Source of the DNA: Nostoc sp. CENA543
GTDB lineage: Bacteria; Cyanobacteriota; Cyanobacteriia; Cyanobacteriales; Nostocaceae
Length of the DNA: 64,000 bases
NCBI RefSeq assembly: GCF_002896875.1
Contig: NZ_CP023278.1
Coordinates: 1,488,001 to 1,552,000, forward strand
Reading direction: 5' to 3'
Within the stretch, counting starts at the first letter, position 1. Each line of letters begins with the position of its first letter. Of the stretch, positions 7,378 to 15,650 are shown one piece after another. Both the position numbers and the translations under genes were made by a program. A model generated the notes under the pieces. That model was given only the letters and a program-made list of their open reading frames with translations, was not told where the DNA came from and searched no databases.

Positions 7378-9198
7378 CTACTCTAGTAGTTCTCCGGTTT
7401 CTTGCAGAGAATGTAAGCGGCGGTAAATCCCTTCATGATGCAAGAGTTCCTCATGACTACCAACCTCGACAATCTTTCCTTGGTCTAGAACCACAATCTT
7501 GTCTGCGTCTCGGACTGTACTCAGACGGTGAGCAATGACAATTGTGGTACAAGTACCCTGAATAGTTCGCATCGCTAATTGAATGGAACGTTCAGACTCA
7601 TAATCTAGACTAGAGGTGGCCTCGTCAAAAATCAGAACATCGGGTTGTACTAATAAGGCTCTCGCAATACCCAAACGTTGTCTTTGCCCACCAGATAACC
7701 TGACTCCACGTTCCCCGACGACGGTGTAATAACCTTGGGGTAGTTGCTGTAATACTTCGTCAACTCTGGCGATTCTACAGGCTTCTTGAACTTCTGCAAA
7801 AGTGGCGTTTGGTCTGCCGTAGGTGAGATTTTCCAAGACAGTTCCGTTAAACACGTCTACTTCTTGATGAACGATCGCCAATCTGCGTCTATACTGTCCT
7901 ACATTCAAGGTGCGGATATCTTGACCATCAATCAGAATTTGACCCTGTTGGGGTTCAAAATAGCGCAATAGTAGTTTTACCAAGGTAGATTTACCAGAAC
8001 CAGAACGTCCCACTAGGGCGACTGTTTGGTATGGTTCAATGAGTAAGTTGATATCTTGCAACACTTGGCGGCTAGCATCATAACTAAAACCGACGTGAGC
8101 AAATTCCACTTTACCGGTGAATTTATAAGGTGATATGGGTTCATTCTCTTCACCTAAAACTCCCACTGATTCATTACCAATTGGTTCTTGTAGGAATTCA
8201 TGAAACCGCAACATCGAAGAATAACGCCGTGCAAAAACTTCTGCTAGGTTGCTAATAGGTTCTAACTCAGCATAAGCCATACTAGACAGAGTTAAAGTCA
8301 TAATGAAATGACCGATGGAAACTCTGCCGGCAACCGTTGCTGCTAGAGTTAAACCTAAAATACTAAATACACAAAACTGAATTACAGCTTTTTGCCAGGT
8401 AATTAGATTGACATATCCTTTGTGAATCCGATAATCGACTACTTTCAGTTCCCGTTCTAGCCGTTGTTTTTGTCTTTTTAATTCTTTGGTTTCGGTAGCG
8501 AAAGCTTTCACTGTTTTGATATTAGTAATCAACTCAGAAGTTCGGCTTTCAGTATCTTCCATGTACTTATCTAATTTGCTTTCATGCCAAATGAGCCTTT
8601 GCAATTGTTTGAGACTAAAGCCCAGGATGATGATAAAAGAAATTAGATATAACAGTGCAATTCGCCACTCAATCAGCAGGATAACTACAAAAATTCCGAT
8701 TAACCGAAATAGCTTAGGAATCAACTGTCCGGCAATTTCAGGGTATGTCCAAGTGTGGTTAGAAATACCTCTGGCAACTCTACCAGCTATCCGTCCTGGG
8801 TTATTTTCATCATAAAATTCTAGAGGCAGGGTGAGAATTTTCTCGATAGCTAATTTGCTTTTATCGCGACGCGCCCTTAAAGGGATATCCCAATGAAACC
8901 AATTAGTTAACCAAGGTTGTGTCGGTGCTTTGACTACAGTTACAATGAAAATTATCCCTAGCAAAACACTCAAGGATAGAGTATTATTGACTGGGTAATT
9001 AGTAATCTTGGCAAAGAATGCGATCGCCTCTGCCAATGGTTGATCCAGTGGTTGATTAGACAAGATATTTAAAATCTGCCCAATTCCATAGGGGACAACT
9101 AAATCCACAAGTTCGTAAATACTAGACGCTGCAATACTGAAAATACTCAGCTTCCAGTCAGCACTAAAGTAATTGATAATATCTCTAAATTTAGCCAT
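7378..9198 (-). CDS. ABC transporter, fused permease and ATPase (exporter type)
   Basis: A 606-residue half-transporter: an N-terminal six-helix exporter membrane domain (about residues 15-330) joined to a nucleotide-binding domain. Counting from ATG 9198, Walker A GRSGSGKST is near 397-405, the Q loop VHQEVDVF near 446, signature LSGGQRQ near 501, Walker B VLIFDEA near 521 and the H-loop histidine IVIAHRLST near 557. All catalytic motifs are intact, so it should work as a homodimer exporting lipid, peptide or drug-like substrates. Sequence alone does not give the substrate. A GTG three codons upstream (9207) is an alternative start. No neighbour suggests a secretion system. Confidence 0.9.
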   Translation of the reverse strand: MAKFRDIINYFSADWKLSIFSIAASSIYELVDLVVPYGIGQILNILSNQPLDQPLAEAIAFFAKITNYPVNNTLSLSVLLGIIFIVTVVKAPTQPWLTNWFHWDIPLRARRDKSKLAIEKILTLPLEFYDENNPGRIAGRVARGISNHTWTYPEIAGQLIPKLFRLIGIFVVILLIEWRIALLYLISFIIILGFSLKQLQRLIWHESKLDKYMEDTESRTSELITNIKTVKAFATETKELKRQKQRLERELKVVDYRIHKGYVNLITWQKAVIQFCVFSILGLTLAATVAGRVSIGHFIMTLTLSSMAYAELEPISNLAEVFARRYSSMLRFHEFLQEPIGNESVGVLGEENEPISPYKFTGKVEFAHVGFSYDASRQVLQDINLLIEPYQTVALVGRSGSGKSTLVKLLLRYFEPQQGQILIDGQDIRTLNVGQYRRRLAIVHQEVDVFNGTVLENLTYGRPNATFAEVQEACRIARVDEVLQQLPQGYYTVVGERGVRLSGGQRQRLGIARALLVQPDVLIFDEATSSLDYESERSIQLAMRTIQGTCTTIVIAHRLSTVRDADKIVVLDQGKIVEVGSHEELLHHEGIYRRLHSLQETGELLE

Positions 9199-9324
9199 GA
9201 TGCACACTGCCCAAGAGTGCGAGTGTTCGCTTGGAGAATCATATTACATAAGTAATACAAGCGTAGTCAAGAGCTAAGTTCAAATATCACCCGAATGGGT
9301 GAGAGATTGTAGAGATGTAGGTGA

Positions 9325-10017
9325 TTAGGTATTGACGCTGGCTAATTTTTTGACAAATTCTTGATGTTCTATTGTAGATAATCCCTGCTGTAAAATATTT
9401 AATACTTGAGCTAAATTTCCTGATAATAATGCTGATTTATCTAACCACAGACCAGGAAATACTTGCGAATAAATTATATTATCTGTATTTGTTGCTAGTT
9501 GAATATATTCACCTGCCTGCAATTTAAACCAATCAAATTGACGGTCATAAACTCGCCACACTAAATATTCTTGTACTTGATTACGACGATAAACTTTGAG
9601 CTTTTCATGCAAATCATAGGAAGCACTAGAAGCGGCAATTTCTACTATTAATTCTGGTGCGCCTTCGACATAATCATTTTTATTAATACGGGATTGTCCA
9701 CCATTTTCTATTCTGAGAATGGCATCGGGTTGCGGTTCATTATCTGCATCTAGGAGAACAGTAGTATTATCGAGTGTTTCTACTCCTGGTGTACTTGCTT
9801 CATATGTACCTAACCAAGTCATAATTTGACTATGAGGTTTACCATGTTTTTTAGCTCTTACAGGGGATGCCACGTAAACAACTCCTTCGATTAATTCTGC
9901 TTTTTTAAGATGCGGCATGGCATGGTAGCGACGCTCAAATTCATAGCGGGTAAGCTTGTCACCATTTTCTAAAGGGGGAATTGTCAAAAGTTCAGGAGTT
10001 TTGTCAGCAGATATCAT
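9325..10017 (-). CDS. Uma2 family (DUF820) restriction-endonuclease-like protein
   Basis: A 230-residue member of the Uma2 family, greatly expanded in cyanobacteria, with a PD-(D/E)XK nuclease-like fold. The N-terminus has the family pattern LTRYEFERRYHAMPHLKKAELIEGVVYVASPV. The core shows QPDAILRI, then PELIVEIAASSASYDLHEKLKVY and VQEYLVWRVYDRQFDWF. The acidic residues in PDA and VEI plus the EK in DLHEK match the expected catalytic positions. Biological role and substrate are unknown for nearly all members. It stands alone on the minus strand between the ABC exporter and the exported protein gene. Confidence 0.85.
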   Translation of the reverse strand: MISADKTPELLTIPPLENGDKLTRYEFERRYHAMPHLKKAELIEGVVYVASPVRAKKHGKPHSQIMTWLGTYEASTPGVETLDNTTVLLDADNEPQPDAILRIENGGQSRINKNDYVEGAPELIVEIAASSASYDLHEKLKVYRRNQVQEYLVWRVYDRQFDWFKLQAGEYIQLATNTDNIIYSQVFPGLWLDKSALLSGNLAQVLNILQQGLSTIEHQEFVKKLASVNT

Positions 10018-10130
10018 AATTTCTGGGGGTGATAAGGAGTGACTGACATGGTCATATAAGTCTATTGTAAGTTGGGAAAAGACCAGCGATCGCCATCATT
10101 CATCAAAAAATTTATAAACTATTTTATCTA

Positions 10131-10910
10131 TTATTCCTGTGGGTAAAATTCTAGGCGATAGCGATACAAAGCTACAGGTTGAGAACCTGCTTTAAAATAA
10201 TCTGGATCTTGAGAAGAAAGATATACAGCAGTTACCTGATCCGCTTCAATAGCTGGATTTTGGGTAGAAAGTTGATGATATGCTGTAGTAGATTCAACTG
10301 AATTTAAATAAGGTCGAGAGCCACCTTTAAATAATTGTTGAAACACTTCTGTAGTAATGAATTTATCATCTGCTGTAGTTTCTGTGGCGCGTGCAGTCAC
10401 AAGCGAAACTAATTGACGCTCTGAATTTAAGAATGTAATTTGACGATTGGGAGAATCAGGATCAACTTTGACAGCTAATACTGCCGCATCTCCTAAATAA
10501 GCCCTGGCTAAGTTTAAGCTATTAAATGCTCTATCTGCTACTATAATTGGGGAATTATTATTAGTTTGAATCAGAGATTTTAAGCCCGAATTTATTTTAC
10601 TTTCTGGCATAAATCGGACTAAAAAACTGATAGGCTGGTTGAGTTGTTCACGATTGCCTTCAAATCCAGGTGTAACAACATCTGGTGCGAGAGGTGCAGC
10701 TAAATCCACTAATGTGCTTTTTACTTCCCATGTTCCCGCCATCCATTGTGGATAAATTAAATCTCCGTTTGCTGGTTTTACAGAAGTTAATTTTTCCCAC
10801 TGGGGAAAGTTCGCCAAGCGTTCAGATAGTTCACCTGCTACAGCGTAATTAGTCCATCCCCACAGACAGGAAAAGATTAAAAAGATAGTTAAGATAAGTT
10901 TTTTAGTCAT
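10131..10910 (-). CDS. Exported cyanobacterial conserved protein (DUF6816-like)
   Basis: A 259-residue protein with a clear signal peptide (KKLILTIFLIFSCLWGWTNYAVAGE, cleavage probably after AVA). The mature part contains YPQWMAGTWEV and FEGNREQLNQPISFLVRF and ends in ALYRYRLEFYPQE. This resembles the DUF6816 family conserved in cyanobacteria and plant plastids, where members are lumenal or periplasmic; function unknown. The ATG lies inside a heptamer repeat: the bases across the start read GACTAATGACTAAAAAA, and the array continues upstream for almost 200 bases with no Shine-Dalgarno sequence. Confidence 0.72.
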   Translation of the reverse strand: MTKKLILTIFLIFSCLWGWTNYAVAGELSERLANFPQWEKLTSVKPANGDLIYPQWMAGTWEVKSTLVDLAAPLAPDVVTPGFEGNREQLNQPISFLVRFMPESKINSGLKSLIQTNNNSPIIVADRAFNSLNLARAYLGDAAVLAVKVDPDSPNRQITFLNSERQLVSLVTARATETTADDKFITTEVFQQLFKGGSRPYLNSVESTTAYHQLSTQNPAIEADQVTAVYLSSQDPDYFKAGSQPVALYRYRLEFYPQE

Positions 10911-11100
10911 TAGTCAATGGTCAATGGTCATTAGTCATTAGTCATTACTCACTACTCATTACTCACTACTCATTACTCACTACTCATTACTCACTACTCA
11001 TTACTCACTACTCATTACTCACTACTCATTACTCACTACTCATTACTCACTACTCATTACTCATTACTCATTACTCATTACTCATTACTCAGCACTCAGC
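10906..11100. repeat. Heptameric tandem repeat array (STRR)
   Basis: The array begins with TTAGTCA/TCAATGG heptamers at the DUF6816-like start codon, continues as a 14-base double heptamer (CATTACTCACTACT) repeated about seven times, then as CATTACT, and ends in AGCACTC units touching the GTPase stop codon. There is no spacer sequence between repeats and no spacer diversity, which distinguishes it from CRISPR. It fills the whole intergenic space between two minus-strand genes. Confidence 0.9.
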
Positions 11101-11103
11101 ACT

Positions 11104-12351
11104 CTAATCCTTAATTCCCTTAAACCGTTCCTTGGCTTTTTCAAATGCTTCTTGCATGACTGTTTGAATTTTTTGGGGGTCGGGTTTATTTCCACCCATT
11201 AAATCACCAAAGTAGACACAGGCTGTCTCTCCTAATGACCAAGTATAAGCAGCTGCCCACGATGCTGCGATCGCACTGCCCAAACCTGGTACAAATTTAA
11301 CTAATTCCCTACCTATGGCCTGGGCTAAAAAACCACCTGCGATCGCACTTACAATACCACCTGCTTGGGATGGTGACAAGTTTTGACCGTAGAGTTTGCC
11401 TAATAGTGTCACCATTGATACTTGCAATGCTGTCAATACAGGCATGGTAGCAAAGGGTAAGGGTACAGCTGCTACAGTCGCTGCCATGACAGCAAATGAT
11501 AATGTGTAACGTCTACCCACATCTCGGTAAATATTCCCCAGTTTCTCGGCTGCTTGCTTATCTAATAGCTGATAAATAGCTTGTGCTTCAGCTTCGGGGA
11601 GTAATTCTGCTAGAGTATCGCGGAGGGCTTCCAAACCGTAGAATACAGGATCATACCCATCTTCCTCTAAAGTAAAGTCAATTAGCACCGAGCGATCGCA
11701 CAATCCCGCAAAGGCTTCTTGCATCGCCACAAAAGCCCGATTTACCTCCTCATAATCTGGGGGATAAACTGGATGATCAGCAATACTAGACGGATAGACT
11801 TCATGTAAACAAGTAACTGCTAGTAAACAGGGAATTTCTGGGTATTTTTGCCGTAAATTTTCAGCAATTTGGCGGAGTGTGTCAGTAGCAAAGTCATTAA
11901 TTTTCACTGTCAAAATTAAGACTCTGGCGCGTTTAGTCTCCTGTTGTAAATCTCCCACTAACTCTTGGATAATCGCCTGAGTTTCTTGGTTAATATCACC
12001 CAGCCCTACTGTATCAGTAAAAACCAACAATGGTAGTTCGCTGGAAGGATAAGCATAACGTTGAGTGTGCTGTGTGTGGGGACGATATCCCTGTCCTACA
12101 ATTTCCGCAGAAACTCCGGTTAGTCCCCGCACAATGGAACTTTTACCAGCTTGTGGTTTACCAATTAACAATGCTTCTGTCGTTGGTAGTTCTTGGCGGA
12201 CTTGTTCTAAAATTTCTGTAATTTCGCTTTCACTGACTTTAAACCACTGCGTTATTGTTTTTGCAGCTTGATCTACGGGTAGGCGTTGCATTAAACCTGT
12301 TGTCTTATTCCAGACTTCAGTCAGGCGATTTTTCCAAGAGTTTGGTTGCAT
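11104..12351 (-). CDS. Era-like GTPase with C-terminal DUF697 membrane domain
   Basis: A 415-residue protein. The N-terminal GTPase domain has the P-loop GKPQAGKSS (64-72), G3 DTVGLGD (113-119) and a position-equivalent of G4 reading TCLHE (180-184) instead of NKxD. From about residue 270 a glycine- and alanine-rich DUF697 domain follows, with hydrophobic segments ([20 protein letters not shown] and [17 protein letters not shown]) that should sit in the membrane. Such GTPases are common in cyanobacteria and have no settled function. The altered G4 suggests relaxed guanine specificity or a different base contact. The stop codon TAG directly abuts the AGTGCTG heptamer repeat. Confidence 0.85.
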   Translation of the reverse strand: MQPNSWKNRLTEVWNKTTGLMQRLPVDQAAKTITQWFKVSESEITEILEQVRQELPTTEALLIGKPQAGKSSIVRGLTGVSAEIVGQGYRPHTQHTQRYAYPSSELPLLVFTDTVGLGDINQETQAIIQELVGDLQQETKRARVLILTVKINDFATDTLRQIAENLRQKYPEIPCLLAVTCLHEVYPSSIADHPVYPPDYEEVNRAFVAMQEAFAGLCDRSVLIDFTLEEDGYDPVFYGLEALRDTLAELLPEAEAQAIYQLLDKQAAEKLGNIYRDVGRRYTLSFAVMAATVAAVPLPFATMPVLTALQVSMVTLLGKLYGQNLSPSQAGGIVSAIAGGFLAQAIGRELVKFVPGLGSAIAASWAAAYTWSLGETACVYFGDLMGGNKPDPQKIQTVMQEAFEKAKERFKGIKD

Positions 12352-12416
12352 AGTCGTTACTACTTCTTGATGTACTCCCCTATATCAATGCTACGTTGTA
12401 CAGACATCTATATAAC

Positions 12417-14681
12417 TTACCAAGGGCTACCAATAACACTAAATGCTGCCCAATAATAGGGATGAGACGTATCATTATTTAAATAGGGGACTAATTCTGA
12501 GGGAACGAAAACATTTCCTTCAGGAAAGACAAATTCATTTCCTTCTAAGTGAATTTGTTTTTTTAGCATAGCAATTTGAGCTTGTCTTAGTGCTTCAGCT
12601 TTTAGATGATTATGGCGTAATTGATTATAAAACTCTGTCATTAAGGCGAATGTTCCAGCATCAGAAACATACCACAGACTCGCTACGGCTGATTTTACAC
12701 CACTTTTAACCGCTAAACCTGCAAAACCTAACTCTGCTTTTTCATCACCGACGGCTGAACGACAAGCACTTAATACCAACAATTCCACAGGTGGATTATT
12801 AAATCCTAACTGCTCTATCTGTGATAACGGTAATTTAGAATCATAAAACTGAATATAAGCTGGTTGATTATTTTCTTCATTTTTACTAGGGAAATAAGCA
12901 TGAGTAGCTAGATGAATAATGGGGTAGGGCTTAAGTTTGCGTTGTTTTTTAATATTGTTCAGAGTAAAATCTCTATTAATAAAATATTGACCTTTAATTT
13001 TCTTGGTGATAGTTGATAATTCTATTGGTACAGCACGTAATTCTGTTTGTTCTTGTTCTGGGGTAAAAGTTTCTGCCCCCATTGCTAATACTTCGGGATT
13101 TTTTATCCCTACATATTCAGTATTTGTCAAACTGAAGCTGGGAATTAATGCTATGCTATATTTTTCAATAAGAAATTTTTGACCATCATGTAAAGCTGCC
13201 AAAGGAATCGATCTTAAGCCATCATCCATCACAAACATTAAATTGTTAATGCCTTGTTTTTGTAGTTCTGATTCATTGGGTGCAATCAGTAATTTATAAA
13301 GGGCTTGCGAACTAACTAGATAATTTTGATTATTGGGATTAGTGACTGCCGATCTAAATTGCTCAACAATTGCCATAACTTGTTTTCTAGTTGCACCGTC
13401 CACAACTTGATAACCCAGTAAACCTTCATCTGTCACCACACCTATAGACAGCACATCGTTATCTTGAATGACACGTACACTACCAGATGGATTGATAGCA
13501 TTGGCACTGACAAAATTAATATAAATCAATGCTGATTTTACACCAATATCTTGATGAATTTTATGAAAACTAATTTTAATATCTTCTGTAGTTTTGACTG
13601 TTCTTTTGGCAATGCCTAATAGAGAAGTAAAGCCTTGAGTATTTATTTGCTCTAATCTATTAATAGCTTGGTGTTTTGCCATCAAAGGAAGATTATTGAT
13701 ATTATTTGCGGGAGCAGGTAATACTTTAAATTTATCTGGTGCTGTTCTTGGTTTTTCAGGGGGTTGATTATTATTGGCTCGGTTGACGTTTCTATCTCCT
13801 CCATTTCCAAATCTGCCAGAATTAATCATGACTTGCTGCTGATTATTGAGCAAATCTTCATTTGTACCTGTTCCTGTTAAGAGTTTTGGTAAAGCGTTAA
13901 TATCAATAACTGATTGAGCCGAATCTGTGGGGATTTCTAAACTTAATAAACTTCCTCCCTGAGAAATGCGAATAAATTGCTTTCCAGGTAAGGTAGCAAT
14001 TATGATATTGCCGTTTTTTGCTGTTAAAGTGCCATTACTACTAACACTCCCTGCCAATAAATTGAAGTTACGTTCTACAGTTAAATTACCCAAATTAATA
14101 ATACTTCCTGCTTGATTAGTATCAAATCTAAAATGTGTGGGTTGACCGATTAAATTAGGATAGTTGTTAGCAGAAAATACATTAAACCAATCATTGCCAA
14201 TCCTGACGCTATTAGCTGTAGTAGCAGTAAAGGAAGACGGCACATTTAAACTAGAGTTGGAACCAAAAATAATGCCCGCAGGGTTAAGTAAATATAAATT
14301 AGAGTTACCACCAGTAACTTGAATTAAACCATTAATTACAGAAGCATCTCCACCTACTACCCGCCCTAAAATGTTTTGAATGTTGGAATTAGAGAGAAAA
14401 TTAGCGATTTGATTTTCATCTAAACCAAATCTTTGGAAACTATGAAATAGGTTTTGACCATCACTCGAAAGTTTACCGCCACTAATATTAATTTGGTTTT
14501 GAGTTGGGTTAACTACGGTGTTAGTTCCGTCTGCGGCTGGAATGATCGGTTGGGCAATAGCTTGATAGTTAATATTTATACTAAGAATTAATAATTGAGC
14601 GATGCCTGCGGCGGTTGATGCCAAAGCACTTCCTAAAAGCTTTACTCGTAATTTTACGGTATTTGTATCTTGAACTCTCAT
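12417..14681 (-). CDS. Filamentous-haemagglutinin N-terminal domain fused to a CHAT protease domain
   Basis: A 754-residue exported protein. After a signal-like hydrophobic segment ([19 protein letters not shown]), residues about 45-290 form a two-partner-secretion (haemagglutinin-type) beta-helix domain with [20 protein letters not shown]. Residues about 430-754 form a CHAT caspase-like domain with H594 in [10 protein letters not shown] and C640 in [14 protein letters not shown], both expected catalytic residues, and the usual C-terminal [10 protein letters not shown]. Between them is a low-complexity linker ([19 protein letters not shown]). Cyanobacterial relatives are usually longer, often with TPR repeats or a full beta-helix; this one is compact. 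No TpsB transporter gene is nearby. Secretion followed by proteolysis is inference. Confidence 0.85.
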   Translation of the reverse strand: MRVQDTNTVKLRVKLLGSALASTAAGIAQLLILSININYQAIAQPIIPAADGTNTVVNPTQNQINISGGKLSSDGQNLFHSFQRFGLDENQIANFLSNSNIQNILGRVVGGDASVINGLIQVTGGNSNLYLLNPAGIIFGSNSSLNVPSSFTATTANSVRIGNDWFNVFSANNYPNLIGQPTHFRFDTNQAGSIINLGNLTVERNFNLLAGSVSSNGTLTAKNGNIIIATLPGKQFIRISQGGSLLSLEIPTDSAQSVIDINALPKLLTGTGTNEDLLNNQQQVMINSGRFGNGGDRNVNRANNNQPPEKPRTAPDKFKVLPAPANNINNLPLMAKHQAINRLEQINTQGFTSLLGIAKRTVKTTEDIKISFHKIHQDIGVKSALIYINFVSANAINPSGSVRVIQDNDVLSIGVVTDEGLLGYQVVDGATRKQVMAIVEQFRSAVTNPNNQNYLVSSQALYKLLIAPNESELQKQGINNLMFVMDDGLRSIPLAALHDGQKFLIEKYSIALIPSFSLTNTEYVGIKNPEVLAMGAETFTPEQEQTELRAVPIELSTITKKIKGQYFINRDFTLNNIKKQRKLKPYPIIHLATHAYFPSKNEENNQPAYIQFYDSKLPLSQIEQLGFNNPPVELLVLSACRSAVGDEKAELGFAGLAVKSGVKSAVASLWYVSDAGTFALMTEFYNQLRHNHLKAEALRQAQIAMLKKQIHLEGNEFVFPEGNVFVPSELVPYLNNDTSHPYYWAAFSVIGSPW

Positions 14682-14968
14682 AATTACCTCACTAACTGGT
14701 AATAGAAGATTTCTATGATACTCACCGCTTCCGTAAAAAGCACAGCGATCGCTAAACGTCTATAGTAATCCTCAATCATTCATGAGACACAAGATCCCCG
14801 ACTGCTTTGAGAATTCGGGGATCTGGACACCGCGAATAGGCTATGGATTTAGGCTTTTAATTCAAAATCAAACCCATACAGCTATTTGTAAAGAAAATAA
14901 ACAGCATTTTATCTAGGCAATTACTCGTATAATTAAGAGTTATCAAATCTCTATGAAGATAAAAAATC
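14682..14968. other. Divergent promoter region with palindrome
   Basis: The spacer separates the minus-strand CHAT gene from the plus-strand membrane protein gene, so promoters for both must lie here. It contains the inverted repeat AGATCCCCGA (14792-14801) and TCGGGGATCT (14815-14824) around a 13-base loop. HIP1 (GCGATCGC) occurs near 14745. I see no gene. Confidence 0.6.
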
Positions 14969-15589
14969 TTGGACGTAACTCTGAAATCAGCAGGAGTTGC
15001 TGCAATACTTTTATGGCTGCTGCGTATTGCTACAGCCTTAACACTGGTTTCCACAATCTTAAAGCTAATTAATTACACAACGCCAGCATTGCTTTTACGA
15101 AATTTCTGGAATTTATTTTCCATAACTTCGTTCTGCATCACTTTAGCAATAGGGATTCTGTCACTAGTGTGGATTTATCGTCTACATGAAGACTTACACC
15201 AGTGTTATGACAATTACCCGATTAGTAGCTGGAATGCTTTATGGAGTTTTATTTTTATCATTTTCATCTGGAAAACTTTGATGACGATCGCAAATCATTT
15301 TCAAGCCGAAAGTCGTCAATTGCAAAGATATGGACTCCGTCTGTATCGCCTAGTTCCTACAATATACGGTATTTTCATCACATCTTATTTGCTCAGACAA
15401 GCAATATACAAATATGACTATACAGGCAGAGTAGTGGCTTTCAATAACATCCCAGAATTTCTGATCATGATATTCATTGTCGGCAAAGAAATTTTAGAAA
15501 TCGGTGGTGTAATTGTCATACTAACTATCACTCAAACAATTGTAGATGCTATGCAGCTAAAAGTTAGACAAATCAATCATAGAATATGA
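14969..15589 (+). CDS. Four-helix membrane protein resembling DUF4328
   Basis: A protein of about 206 residues with four to five hydrophobic helices. The central motif SLVWIYRLHEDLHQ followed by YPISSWNALWSFIFIIFIWK resembles the DUF4328 pattern (WIYRxH...P..W...W...P...W). Function is unknown. The start is uncertain: a stop codon at 14960 lies in frame, TTG at 14969 is the first possible start, and no ATG precedes the first helix. The ATG at 14953 is in another frame. Downstream, a perfect bidirectional hairpin separates it from the converging GH57/DUF3536 gene. Confidence 0.6.
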   Translation: MDVTLKSAGVAAILLWLLRIATALTLVSTILKLINYTTPALLLRNFWNLFSITSFCITLAIGILSLVWIYRLHEDLHQCYDNYPISSWNALWSFIFIIFIWKTLMTIANHFQAESRQLQRYGLRLYRLVPTIYGIFITSYLLRQAIYKYDYTGRVVAFNNIPEFLIMIFIVGKEILEIGGVIVILTITQTIVDAMQLKVRQINHRI

Positions 15590-15598
15590 AGACTAAAC

Positions 15599-15627
15599 GC
15601 CGGATTTGTAATTGCTACAAATCCGGC
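15599..15627. terminator. Bidirectional hairpin terminator between convergent genes
   Basis: GCCGGATTTGTA (15599-15610) and TACAAATCCGGC (15616-15627) form a perfect 12-base stem with a 5-base loop, placed exactly between the stops of two converging genes. There is no long T run on either side, so efficiency is uncertain. Confidence 0.7.
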
Positions 15628-15650
15628 ATGTTAGCTACATGGAATTTAAT

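Noticed and set aside
10906-11100. Candidate CRISPR array
   Set aside because: Units are 7 or 14 bases with no unique spacers; it is a simple heptameric tandem repeat, as are those at 45090, 51716 and 55301.
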